From: Flavobacteriales bacterium | GTDB lineage: Bacteria; Bacteroidota; Bacteroidia; Flavobacteriales_D; JAHECK01 | Direction: 5' to 3' | NCBI GenBank assembly: GCA_024641785.1 | Contig: JAHECK010000004.1 | Coordinates: 1 to 55,990 of the forward strand | DNA: 55,990 bases | Shown here: piece by piece, positions 34,909-44,123 of the stretch | Layout: each line of letters opens with the position of its first letter | Numbering within the stretch: position 1 is the first letter of the stretch | The notes under the pieces: generated by a model | The model's database searches: none | Seen by the model: only the letters and a program-made list of their open reading frames with translations | Told to the model about the DNA's origin: nothing | Program-made: the position numbers and the translations under genes

Positions 34909-36099
34909 TTACTGAATAACACCGGATCCGATCAACTCTTCACCATTATACCATGCCACAAATTGTCCGGAAGCTATTCCAATTTGAGCTTCTTCAAATA
35001 TGACAAAGAGATATTCTTTTCCCATATGCAATGTAGCTTTCTGTAAATCTTGTCTATAGCGGATTCTAGCAAGATAATCTATACTTTCTCCTGTTTTAAG
35101 GGCGAGATCTTCCCTTAACCAATGAATATCTTCAATAGCTACTCTCAATCCTCTTCTTTGTAAACCAGGATGCTGACTTCCTTGCCCGGTATAGATCAAA
35201 TTATTTACCGTATCGGTTTCAAGAATAAATAAGGGTTCGGGAGTACCACCAACATTTAAGCCTTTGCGCTGACCTATCGTAAAATAATGTGCACCACGAT
35301 GACTTCCAATCACTTTCCCTTCATTCTTAGTATAGGAATACTTTTCACTCAAAGTCATCAAAACTTCAGGGTCATTAAAGTTCCCTTCAGTCTTATTTTT
35401 TTGAAAAAGGATGTTATTCTGATCGACTTCTATAATATCTCCTGTCTTCGCTTTTAATTGTTGCTGTAAAAAATCGGGGAGCTTAACCTTTCCAATAAAA
35501 CAAAGTCCTTGTGAATCTTTCTTATCGGCTGTTACCAGGTTGAGCTCAGTGGCTATTCTTCTGACTTCAGATTTTTCTAAATGTCCGATCGGAAAAAGTG
35601 CTTTACTTAATTGCTCCTGATTTAACTGGCATAAAAAATAACTTTGATCTTTATTTTTATCCTTACCGGCAAGCAGTTTATAAATAGTCTTACCCTCTTT
35701 TTCGAAGGATTCTTTTTGACAATAATGTCCGGTCGCTACAAAATCAGCATCAAGTTGTTTTGCAGCTTCAAGAAAAACATCAAATTTTATTTCGCGATTG
35801 CAAAGAATATCCGGATTTGGCGTTCGTCCTGCTTCGTATTCTTTAAACATATAATCGACGATCCTTTCCTTATACTCTTCACTAAGATCAATCGTTTGAA
35901 AAGGAATTCCAAGCTTCTGGGCAACAAGCATAGCATCATTACTATCATCAATCCAAGGGCACTCATCAGAAATAGTAACAGAAGTATCGTGCCAGTTCTT
36001 CATGAACATAGCGATCACTTCATAGCCTTGCTCCTTTAATAAGTAAGCGGCAACCGAAGAATCTACTCCACCAGATAAGCCAACAACTACACGTTTCAT
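34909..36099 (-). CDS. mnmA: tRNA 2-thiouridine(34) synthase
   Basis: A 396-residue ATP-dependent thiolase that puts sulfur on U34 of Lys, Glu and Gln tRNAs. The PP-loop GLSGGVDSS (7-15) binds ATP, and the two catalytic cysteines are Cys100 in [13 protein letters not shown] and Cys200 in SQGLCFIGK. The central RKGLNVGG near 275 and a C-terminal barrel complete the family architecture. The insertion [20 protein letters not shown] (residues 36-55) near the front is typical of the Bacteroidota form. The gene is monocistronic; an exact -7 element lies 17 bases before the start. Confidence 0.95.
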   Translation of the reverse strand: MKRVVVGLSGGVDSSVAAYLLKEQGYEVIAMFMKNWHDTSVTISDECPWIDDSNDAMLVAQKLGIPFQTIDLSEEYKERIVDYMFKEYEAGRTPNPDILCNREIKFDVFLEAAKQLDADFVATGHYCQKESFEKEGKTIYKLLAGKDKNKDQSYFLCQLNQEQLSKALFPIGHLEKSEVRRIATELNLVTADKKDSQGLCFIGKVKLPDFLQQQLKAKTGDIIEVDQNNILFQKNKTEGNFNDPEVLMTLSEKYSYTKNEGKVIGSHRGAHYFTIGQRKGLNVGGTPEPLFILETDTVNNLIYTGQGSQHPGLQRRGLRVAIEDIHWLREDLALKTGESIDYLARIRYRQDLQKATLHMGKEYLFVIFEEAQIGIASGQFVAWYNGEELIGSGVIQ

Positions 36100-36115
36100 T
36101 TCTTAAAATAAAATG

Positions 36116-36123
36116 CAAAATTA
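36116..36123 (-). promoter_or_regulatory. Predicted promoter -7 element of mnmA
   Basis: Minus-strand TAATTTTG, exact TAnnTTTG match, 17 bases before the mnmA start codon; predicted transcript start near 36112. Confidence 0.5.
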
Positions 36124-36332
36124 AGAAAGCATTCTTTTTATCAGCGCATTTAAATGATTTAATAAAAAGAAGTCAGGAGTTACAGAAGGTATAGAAGATC
36201 AGAAACTGATTTATGAGCTATTTTACTATCCATGTTTATTTTTAATTAATCATGAACAGTTAGAGATTCGAGAAGGATGAAGTTTTTAGAAAATCATGGG
36301 CATGTTATTTTAATCAATCCTCAAACTAACAA

Positions 36333-37406
36333 TTAAACGATATCCAAATTCAACATTAAGTTTATATTTTTCCTAACAAGGGCACCCATAGAAGTGCATT
36401 CTGAAAAAACCTCGCTCTTATGAAAACGATTTAATTCATTGATCAGCTGTTGTCTTTTTTCAGGAGTTGAAATCAAATCATTCTCCATTACTTTAATTAA
36501 GTGACGATACTGATATTCGGCAAGTGAAATTCGCTTTGCCATTAAAGCCCTTTCTTCTGCCTGATATTGCCGGATCGATTCTTTTGAAAGAAAGTCCAGT
36601 GATAATTTTACATATTGAAAATTCTCTGTAAAAAACTGGGGAAAATAAAATCTTAGGCGGCCTTCATAAGCCTGCTGATCAAAATCGATGGTACGAATAC
36701 GGTATTGGATCTGATCGAAATCGGGTGTCATATCGATTACGAAATTGTAAGAGCGCATATCGCCTAATAAACGAAGAAAGCAACGCTCATTAAATTTTAC
36801 AAATTCCTTCGATAATCGAACTTTATTATGAGGGTTATGCAATAGATCATTCTTTAAAAATTGATCTCCAGGAATTCCCATAATATGTTCTTCTACGAGC
36901 GTATTATTAAAAACGAAGTAGTTTATCTTATTGGGAGAAACGATATGCTCCAATTCTAAACCATAAATTCTAGATGCATCGGCTTGTTTTATATAATAAT
37001 AGTCGTAATTATCATTTACGGTATTTTTTATTTTTATTCTGAATGGATTTGAATTTCCAAATAAGCAATAATCAATACGATCTACCGAAAGGTGTTTGAT
37101 TTGCTCCATGTTTCCATCAGAAGCGAGTAAGACATAAGTTTGAAGTAAGCCGGTATAAATCTCATCCTGATTGCTCGGAGGATAGGAAACGATCATCCAT
37201 AAAGTGTCATTTCCGTCATTATCCAATAATGGAAAGGACATATCATACCTTAATAGATCTTCATAATTAAGAGGGAGATCCTGGCTTCTAAAAAATTTTT
37301 TTAAGTAGTTATGTAATTCTGTTTTAACAGGATAACCGGGCTTTTTCCTTAAATTCGAATCTCTCCCGTCTTCTGGATCTTCGATATGCAGATCATGTAT
37401 TGGCAT
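36333..37406 (-). CDS. Unrecognised protein with kinase-like active-site pattern
   Basis: A 357-residue soluble protein without signal peptide or membrane segment; I do not recognise a named family. The order of motifs resembles a protein-kinase-like fold: a possible beta-3 lysine (Lys140 in YYYIKQADASR), a following acidic helix (ELEH, 151-154), a hinge with VEEHIMGIPG (171-180), LGDMRSYNFVID (214-225) with Asp216 and Asn221 spaced like the catalytic-loop D-x4-N, and IDFDQQ (240-245) in the place of the DFG metal-binding Asp. The C-terminal third is helical and charged. It starts 29 bases after the stop of the giant SprB-repeat gene on the same strand, so they are probably one transcript. 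Kinase activity is inference from motif order only. Confidence 0.75.
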   Translation of the reverse strand: MPIHDLHIEDPEDGRDSNLRKKPGYPVKTELHNYLKKFFRSQDLPLNYEDLLRYDMSFPLLDNDGNDTLWMIVSYPPSNQDEIYTGLLQTYVLLASDGNMEQIKHLSVDRIDYCLFGNSNPFRIKIKNTVNDNYDYYYIKQADASRIYGLELEHIVSPNKINYFVFNNTLVEEHIMGIPGDQFLKNDLLHNPHNKVRLSKEFVKFNERCFLRLLGDMRSYNFVIDMTPDFDQIQYRIRTIDFDQQAYEGRLRFYFPQFFTENFQYVKLSLDFLSKESIRQYQAEERALMAKRISLAEYQYRHLIKVMENDLISTPEKRQQLINELNRFHKSEVFSECTSMGALVRKNINLMLNLDIV

Positions 37407-37435
37407 GGAATAAAAATACTACTTCTGGGTGAAAC

Positions 37436-40400
37436 TTAGCGAAGCAAATTAACGGTTCCGTTTTTTTCAAATAATCGGCCTCCTGAATAATAGCTCACCA
37501 TATAAACATAAACGATAGGCTGCATCGCTGCACCATTATTACTATTCCCATCCCATCCAAGCGATCGATCGAAACTTTGAAAAACCAGGACTCCACTTCG
37601 ATCATAAATACGCATTATAAAACCTTTTTCATCTATCGTAGAACCCTCTACTTTAAATACATCATTGATTCCATCACCATCAGGAGAAAATGAATTTGGA
37701 ATATAGACTCGATGATCTTCTTTTACAGTAATTGATTTTTCATATTCATCTTCGCATCCAAAATCGCTGCTTACACTTAGCACTGCCATATATACTCCAA
37801 AAGACTTATATGTATGTTCAGGAGCGAGCATTTGGCCGCTGGTGAATTCGCCTAAAGCTTGATCTCCAGGAGAACCACTTACAAGGACTCCATCTCCAAA
37901 ATCCCATTCCATAAGGGCTGAGTTTCCACTAAGGTCTGTAAAGATCACTTCCCCTTCTGCCATAGAAACTACATCGTCGCTTACTTCAAAAAAGGCTTCG
38001 ATCACGTTTGGATTTTCAGGAACCATCCATTGAGAAACGAAACAACCATTCGCATCAATAACTTTAAAACGACTTGAAACTTCATTCAAATCACTAAAAA
38101 AGCTTGAAGAAACAGGGTCTTCATCATTCAGAACAAATTGTAAGGGTTCCACTCCACCGGAGACTACCTCCACATTCATCCATAGATCGCTTGGATCGCA
38201 GCTTGGAGAAAAAGGATATAATTCAAATTCGATCTGAGGAGGCTCAGTCGGAGTAACACTTGCTATCGTAAAACAGTTATTGTCAAGACTGTCAATAACC
38301 ATAACACTATAGGTAATTCCAGCCTCTAAATTAGCCTGAGTACTTGTTGTCACATCGTTGGTACTATTGTCCCATTGAAACAAAAACTGACCTGAACCAC
38401 CAGAATATTGAACCGTGGCTACTCCATTATCATCGCCAAAACAGTTTAATTCAACCGCTTCTATAAATGCACTCATGTTCTCAATTTGCAATAATGAAGT
38501 ATCAAGCATTGCAATACATCCATTTGAATCCGTGGTAATAATTTGATAGGATCCAATGGGAAGTCCATCAAAAGAAACGTAAGAACCAAGTTGAGTTGAA
38601 TTATTTAAATCGCTTTGGTATGGTGTACTTCCTCCGCTTATCTCGATATTTATCACACCACTATTAAGATCTGAACAGGTAACAGGATGAATTGAACTGA
38701 CATTGATGATCAGAGAATCCGGTTGAGAGACTACAATTGAAGAATCTTCTATGCATCCATTACTATCTTTTATATATAAAGTATATTCATTTGCGATCAA
38801 TCCGTTAAAAACACCGCTGTTTAACCAAGTGACTTGATCCATTGAAAATGTATAAGAGGGATTTCCACCGGAACCAATGAGTTCAATACTTCCATCATCG
38901 AATCCGAAACATGAAACATCTTCTACAACAGGCACAATAAAAATCTCCAGGGCATTAGGTATAAAAACAAATGTTGAATCGCTGCAACCTAGGCTATCCA
39001 CCCCAAAAAACTGGGTCATACCGGGATAAAGATTGTGAAATGTATCGCTAGTTTGTAATTCGTCAATACTTAATCCATATGTGGTCCCGCCATTTCCACC
39101 ACTTGATCCAACAAGAACAGTTGCCGTAGAATCCCCAAAACAAGCCGGAGGAACGAGGGCTAAAACATCAATATCAAAGGGCTCTGCTTCATAAAGACTT
39201 ACAATTTGTGAGACATTACATCCATACTGATCCGTAATACTTATATAATAAGCTCCATCATTTAAATTGCTGACTATAGTATCAGTAAAATTTCCTATGC
39301 CAGGAATAAAATAGTTATATGAAGGAGTACCTCCGCTCACTGCGATAGAAAAACTTCCATTTGCATCTCCAAAACATGTTGGGTTTGTAGTAAGAATAGT
39401 ATCAATTAGTAAGACTGAAGGTTCGGTGATCTCAAATTCGTATTCGATAGAACATCCCGAAGTATCGCTGATATAGAGCGTATATAAAGCGGAAGCCAAG
39501 TTATTAAAACTGCCAATTGTAGAAATTTCGGAAGTATTAAGCTCATATTCAAGATCACCACTTCCTCCATTTGCATTAAAAAAAGCACTTCCATTGTTAA
39601 ATCCAAAACAACTCACATTAGAAATAATATCATTTTGTAAATAAATACTATCAGGTTCCTCTATTGTAAATGAGAATTCGGCCTGACAATTATTTGAATC
39701 TAGAACCATGATCTCGTGTATCCCTGCATCCAAATTATTTATGAATTGATTTGTTCCATTACTTAGAGTATCAATAAAATAATAGTAGGGTGCGGTTCCT
39801 CCTGAAACGATCACTTCTACAATGGCATTCTCATCTCCAAAGCAATTCAGCGGATTTATTTCATTAATTAAAATTCCTAAGGAAGATGGTGAATTGATCT
39901 CTATGACAGTATCATTCGTACAAAAATTACCATCACTAATGCTAATAGTATAAGTGCCATCGCCCAATCCGGTAAATAATCCATTGGTATTTGAAACCGA
40001 TCCCGGAGATAGGGTATAATTAACTATTCCACTGGTGTTTTCTGCAGATAATGCAATAAAAGCATCGCTCATACCAAAACAACTTGCGAATCCAATTGAA
40101 TCTATGATAATCTGAACCTCCTGAGGATCATTTATTACAAAACTCAAACTATCGTTACAACCTTGAGAGTCTTCAGCATACACATAATGATCTCCGGAAT
40201 ACAAACCCATAAATGTATTTGATACATCAAGTCCACCACCATCTAACGCATATTCATATGGCCCTATACCATTAGAAATTGAAAAAGAAACTACTGCATC
40301 ATCATATCCAAAACAACTTGGAGGACTTATATTGTTCAGTTGCAAATTGAGTTGAGTAAGTAAAAAGATCTCCACTTCCACTTCAGCCATACAACCTGTA

Positions 40401-43400
40401 GCATCCATTACATTTACAATATAAGATCCTTCCTCAAGATTTGTAAACGTATTATCTGCCGAATAATTAATTCCATCGATCGAATACTGATAAGGGCTGG
40501 TGCCTGTTGTTCCATTTACCGTAACACTTCCCAAATTGCCATTATTGCAAAGAATATTCTGTTGAGAATAAATAGATCCTTGAAGTAAACTCTCCTGCAA
40601 TACTGCAACCTCAACAGAGTCAGAACAGCCATCATCATCAATTACCCAGGTTTGATATACTCCATTATCTAATCCTGTTGCATGCCCTCCCGGTATGAAT
40701 GTTCCGTTCACATAAAAATCATAGCCCGGGTCTCCTCCACTTGCACTTAACCAAAATTCTCCGGTCGCATCATCCACACAATTAATATTCATAACTGAAT
40801 CTAATTGAATTTCAAGAGTTTGAACACTATTAAGCAAGCTGGTTATAGTCGCCACACAGCCATTGTCATCTGTAACAAGCACCGTATAGAATCCTTCTCC
40901 TAAATTATTAAAAGAGCCTCCCGCTTGAGGAGGATTTCCATTGAGTTGGAAAGTAAAAGGATATAAACCTGAAATTACCCCAACACTTAAAGCACCATTA
41001 TTCACTGTCTCACAAGATGGTGGTGTTTGTGTTGCCCAAGCTAATGATAGTGGAGATGTAGCAACGATGGAAAAATTTTCACTGCTTGTACAGCCATTTG
41101 CATCTACAACATAAAAAGTATAATTCCCTACACCAAGGTTTGAAAAAAGAGGATTTATTTGAAAATTAATATTATCCAAAGAATACATTTTTGGAGAGGT
41201 CCCTCCTGTTCCGGCTCCGGAAACAGAGCCGTTTGTATCGATCATACATGAAACATTTACCACCCCCATAATTTCGGCGTCCAATGCGAAATTTGGTTCA
41301 TTTACAACTATAATTTCTGTAATGATACAACCATTAGCATCTATAAAATCTATATTATAGGTCCCAGCAAAAAGAGAGGGTATCATTGTATTAGCCGTTA
41401 GCCAGGCACCGCTATTAATTCTGTAATTATAGGGTGATTGCCCTCCGCTAATAGAAAAATAGATAATTCCATTTTCTCCACCATAACATAAAACATCTTG
41501 AATTGAATCGATGGAAACTGAAAATAAAGGGACCCCAATAATATTAACATTTTGAACAGTTTCACAAAGATTTGTATCTACGATCGTTACACTGTAGGGA
41601 CCTGCACTTAAACCAGTATAAAAAGGAACAGACTGCAATGGACCAGCGTTTAATGCGTATTGATAAGGCTCTGCACTTCCATTTGGACTTAAATAAATTG
41701 CTCCATCGCTATCTCCAAAACAAGTGGGTGCTAACAATGAATCTACATTTACAGAGGGTGCAGCAATCGCTTCAATTGTAAAGGTAGAATCATAAATACA
41801 GGCATTTGCATCTTGTATCCAAAAAGTATGGTCCCCCGGAGTTAAGCCACTAAAAATGAAAACCGGTGAATAGGCATTTCCATCTGAGGAATAGCTATAA
41901 GGAGCTATTCCGTCCTGACCTTGAATTTCCAGAGTTCCATTTGGCGAACCCGGACAAAGTGCCGTACTTCCCGATACTAGTTCAATATGAATTTGATTCT
42001 GTTGGGCCAAAGTAATTGTAGTGTCAAAAAGACATCCGTTCTGATCCTGGATCAAGAAAAAATAAGTAGAATCACTAAGACCGGTAAACAAGCCATTGAC
42101 TTCCCAATTTGAACCAAAATCAATCGAATAACTATAAGGTCCGGTCCCATTATTTCCTAATAAATCAATAAGGCCATCCATACTTTGTTCACATATCGGA
42201 TCAACAAGGTTTTGAACTGACGCTCCAACCGAGGAAGATTCAAAAAGATACACACTTGAAACGACGCTGCATCCGAGATCTGATAGAAGCGTAATCGTAT
42301 GAGGACCAATAGAAACATTGCTAAATACATTTGATAATTGCGGAATTCCATTATCTAAAATATATTGATAGGGAGCTACACCACCCGATCCTATCACCGT
42401 AATAGCACCGTCACTCGCTGTGCCGCAGATCGCATCCGTAACAATAAGATCATCGATCAGAAGGTCATTGGTTTCGACTAAATCTATAATAATACTAGCA
42501 GTACATAAATTAGCATCTAAAACATCGATCGTATAGGTGCCGGAAGACAAAGAAGTGAAAAGACCGGTCGACTGATTCGGATTTCCATTGAGGGAATAAG
42601 TATAAGGACCTACTCCTCCACTTGCTCCTACTTCAATTGAACCATTTGATGAAATATCACAATAGACATCTACTTTATTGATCAATGAAATGCTTAAGGG
42701 ACTTTGACTCCCAAGAATATAGGTTAAGGTAAATACACAGCCATTAGCATCTCTAACTTTAAACACATAAGACCCAGAGACCAATCCGGTAAAAATTCCT
42801 GAAATTTGCCATGGATTCGTTCCATTTCTATATTCATAGGGTCCAACTCCACCTGCACCTATCAGTTCAAGACTCCCGTTATTAGCTCCTGAACATAATG
42901 GTATTTGTACGTTTTGAATTTGAAAATATAAGCTATCAGGTTCCTGAATTGTTATAAGACTATCGATTTCACAATCATTATCATCGATGGCAGTAATTTG
43001 ATAATCTCCGGCTCCAAGACTGCCAAAAAAAGGGGTATTTACATCATTTGCTCCATCGAGTTGAAAGGTATAAGGAGGATCTCCTCCAATAACTTCAAAT
43101 GAAATTTCACCACCGGTTCCATTAAAGCAATTCGGATCAATAAGGTTAAAATTAGCCAGATTAAATGGTAATGGTTCAGTAAATAAGAGTGAAATGGAGT
43201 CGGTACACCCGTTCAGATCTTCCAGCCAAAACTGATATTGACCCGCCGTTAGGTTGCTAAATAATCCGCTATCTTGATAAGAAATTCCATCAACGGAAAA
43301 AATATATGGAGAAGTCCCTAACTCCCCAAGTAATTGAACCGAACCTGAAGCGGAACCATAACAGTCGATATTAATCTGATTAATAGCAACAATATTTATT

Positions 43401-43942
43401 TGAGATAGAGCAAGTATTTCAGTATTAACAGTATCCGTGTGACCAACTCCATCGACGGCAATGATCTGATAATTTCCACTTCCTAAATTATAGAAATCTC
43501 CATCCGATTGAAAATTCGCCCCTCCATCAATAGAATACTGAAAAGGAGCACAACCAGATGATGCTGAAACAATAATAAACCCATCTGTATTTCCAAAGCA
43601 AGCTACATCAGCCCATTGGAAAACACTTATGACTAATTGACTAGCTATATCAATGTTAAAATTGATTGTAAAAACAGCATCATTTGCATCGTTAATGACG
43701 ATACTATGATCTCCAACAACTAAATTTAAAAAATCACCATTCGACTGAATGATTGATGCATCAAGTGTATAGGTATATGGAGGAAGCCCATCTAAACCAA
43801 TTACTGATATCGACCCAATAGAAGGAAGTTCACATCCCGGCTGATTTATGGACACAATTTCTCCCGACAGGTCTTGACCTGTTACAAATAATGGAAGCAA
43901 AAGCAACCATAGGAGATACCATTTTTTTAACCCACCCTCCAT
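37436..43942 (-). CDS. Giant SprB-repeat adhesin-like protein with T9SS type B (gliding-associated) sorting domain
   Basis: A 2168-residue secreted surface protein. A signal peptide (about 1-22, LLLPLFVTGQ) is followed by roughly 25 consecutive SprB-type repeats of about 78 residues (about 25-1975), each of the form CFG-x-x-DG, GG-x-x-PY-x-YS, F-x-x-L-x-x-G-x-Y, then D-x-NGC; repeats carry paired cysteines and acidic turns. A PKD-like domain follows (about 1975-2070, MEWDFGDGVLVSGSPGDQ to HTYKSFGVYMAVLSV), and the protein ends with the CHU_C-type sorting domain (YIPNSFSPDGDGINDVFKVE, then YDRSGVLVFQS and NGTVNLLR). It would be exported by the T9SS and carried or anchored at the cell surface, in gliding or adhesion. 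The nucleotide sequences of repeats have diverged, so the array is old. Confidence 0.92.
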   Translation of the reverse strand: MEGGLKKWYLLWLLLLPLFVTGQDLSGEIVSINQPGCELPSIGSISVIGLDGLPPYTYTLDASIIQSNGDFLNLVVGDHSIVINDANDAVFTINFNIDIASQLVISVFQWADVACFGNTDGFIIVSASSGCAPFQYSIDGGANFQSDGDFYNLGSGNYQIIAVDGVGHTDTVNTEILALSQINIVAINQINIDCYGSASGSVQLLGELGTSPYIFSVDGISYQDSGLFSNLTAGQYQFWLEDLNGCTDSISLLFTEPLPFNLANFNLIDPNCFNGTGGEISFEVIGGDPPYTFQLDGANDVNTPFFGSLGAGDYQITAIDDNDCEIDSLITIQEPDSLYFQIQNVQIPLCSGANNGSLELIGAGGVGPYEYRNGTNPWQISGIFTGLVSGSYVFKVRDANGCVFTLTYILGSQSPLSISLINKVDVYCDISSNGSIEVGASGGVGPYTYSLNGNPNQSTGLFTSLSSGTYTIDVLDANLCTASIIIDLVETNDLLIDDLIVTDAICGTASDGAITVIGSGGVAPYQYILDNGIPQLSNVFSNVSIGPHTITLLSDLGCSVVSSVYLFESSSVGASVQNLVDPICEQSMDGLIDLLGNNGTGPYSYSIDFGSNWEVNGLFTGLSDSTYFFLIQDQNGCLFDTTITLAQQNQIHIELVSGSTALCPGSPNGTLEIQGQDGIAPYSYSSDGNAYSPVFIFSGLTPGDHTFWIQDANACIYDSTFTIEAIAAPSVNVDSLLAPTCFGDSDGAIYLSPNGSAEPYQYALNAGPLQSVPFYTGLSAGPYSVTIVDTNLCETVQNVNIIGVPLFSVSIDSIQDVLCYGGENGIIYFSISGGQSPYNYRINSGAWLTANTMIPSLFAGTYNIDFIDANGCIITEIIVVNEPNFALDAEIMGVVNVSCMIDTNGSVSGAGTGGTSPKMYSLDNINFQINPLFSNLGVGNYTFYVVDANGCTSSENFSIVATSPLSLAWATQTPPSCETVNNGALSVGVISGLYPFTFQLNGNPPQAGGSFNNLGEGFYTVLVTDDNGCVATITSLLNSVQTLEIQLDSVMNINCVDDATGEFWLSASGGDPGYDFYVNGTFIPGGHATGLDNGVYQTWVIDDDGCSDSVEVAVLQESLLQGSIYSQQNILCNNGNLGSVTVNGTTGTSPYQYSIDGINYSADNTFTNLEEGSYIVNVMDATGCMAEVEVEIFLLTQLNLQLNNISPPSCFGYDDAVVSFSISNGIGPYEYALDGGGLDVSNTFMGLYSGDHYVYAEDSQGCNDSLSFVINDPQEVQIIIDSIGFASCFGMSDAFIALSAENTSGIVNYTLSPGSVSNTNGLFTGLGDGTYTISISDGNFCTNDTVIEINSPSSLGILINEINPLNCFGDENAIVEVIVSGGTAPYYYFIDTLSNGTNQFINNLDAGIHEIMVLDSNNCQAEFSFTIEEPDSIYLQNDIISNVSCFGFNNGSAFFNANGGSGDLEYELNTSEISTIGSFNNLASALYTLYISDTSGCSIEYEFEITEPSVLLIDTILTTNPTCFGDANGSFSIAVSGGTPSYNYFIPGIGNFTDTIVSNLNDGAYYISITDQYGCNVSQIVSLYEAEPFDIDVLALVPPACFGDSTATVLVGSSGGNGGTTYGLSIDELQTSDTFHNLYPGMTQFFGVDSLGCSDSTFVFIPNALEIFIVPVVEDVSCFGFDDGSIELIGSGGNPSYTFSMDQVTWLNSGVFNGLIANEYTLYIKDSNGCIEDSSIVVSQPDSLIINVSSIHPVTCSDLNSGVINIEISGGSTPYQSDLNNSTQLGSYVSFDGLPIGSYQIITTDSNGCIAMLDTSLLQIENMSAFIEAVELNCFGDDNGVATVQYSGGSGQFLFQWDNSTNDVTTSTQANLEAGITYSVMVIDSLDNNCFTIASVTPTEPPQIEFELYPFSPSCDPSDLWMNVEVVSGGVEPLQFVLNDEDPVSSSFFSDLNEVSSRFKVIDANGCFVSQWMVPENPNVIEAFFEVSDDVVSMAEGEVIFTDLSGNSALMEWDFGDGVLVSGSPGDQALGEFTSGQMLAPEHTYKSFGVYMAVLSVSSDFGCEDEYEKSITVKEDHRVYIPNSFSPDGDGINDVFKVEGSTIDEKGFIMRIYDRSGVLVFQSFDRSLGWDGNSNNGAAMQPIVYVYMVSYYSGGRLFEKNGTVNLLR

Positions 43943-44071
43943 AATTCTAGGTTTAATCTACTGATTTTGAAGATTATAATGTGTTTTATTAAGCCGTGCT
44001 ACTCAGGCCTTGGTTCAGGTTCTAAGAGGCTTTCAATAATACGAAATTTTATCTAATCTGAGGATAGAGTC

Positions 44072-44102
44072 AAAAGCAAAAGACCCGTAAATACGGGCCT
44101 TT
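44072..44102 (-). terminator. Rho-independent terminator downstream of the Asp-box T9SS gene
   Basis: On the minus strand AAAGGCCCGTA and TACGGGTCTTT pair over about 11 bp with one G-U, followed by a T-rich tail interrupted by GC. It separates this gene from the SprB-repeat gene. Confidence 0.75.
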
Positions 44103-44123
44103 CAACAACTTACAAATAACCTT

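Noticed and set aside
36100-36332. Small RNA or tRNA in the gap between mnmA and the kinase-like gene
   Set aside because: No tRNA cloverleaf, no stable GC-rich stem and no open frame of useful length; only the mnmA promoter element is recognisable.
39406-42351. Small open frames of either strand inside the SprB-repeat gene
   Set aside because: All are out-of-frame readings of the repeats with no recognisable domain.
37436-43942. CRISPR or satellite array inside the SprB gene
   Set aside because: The periodicity (about 234 bases) is that of diverged protein repeats in one continuous open frame; the DNA units are not near-identical and there are no spacers.
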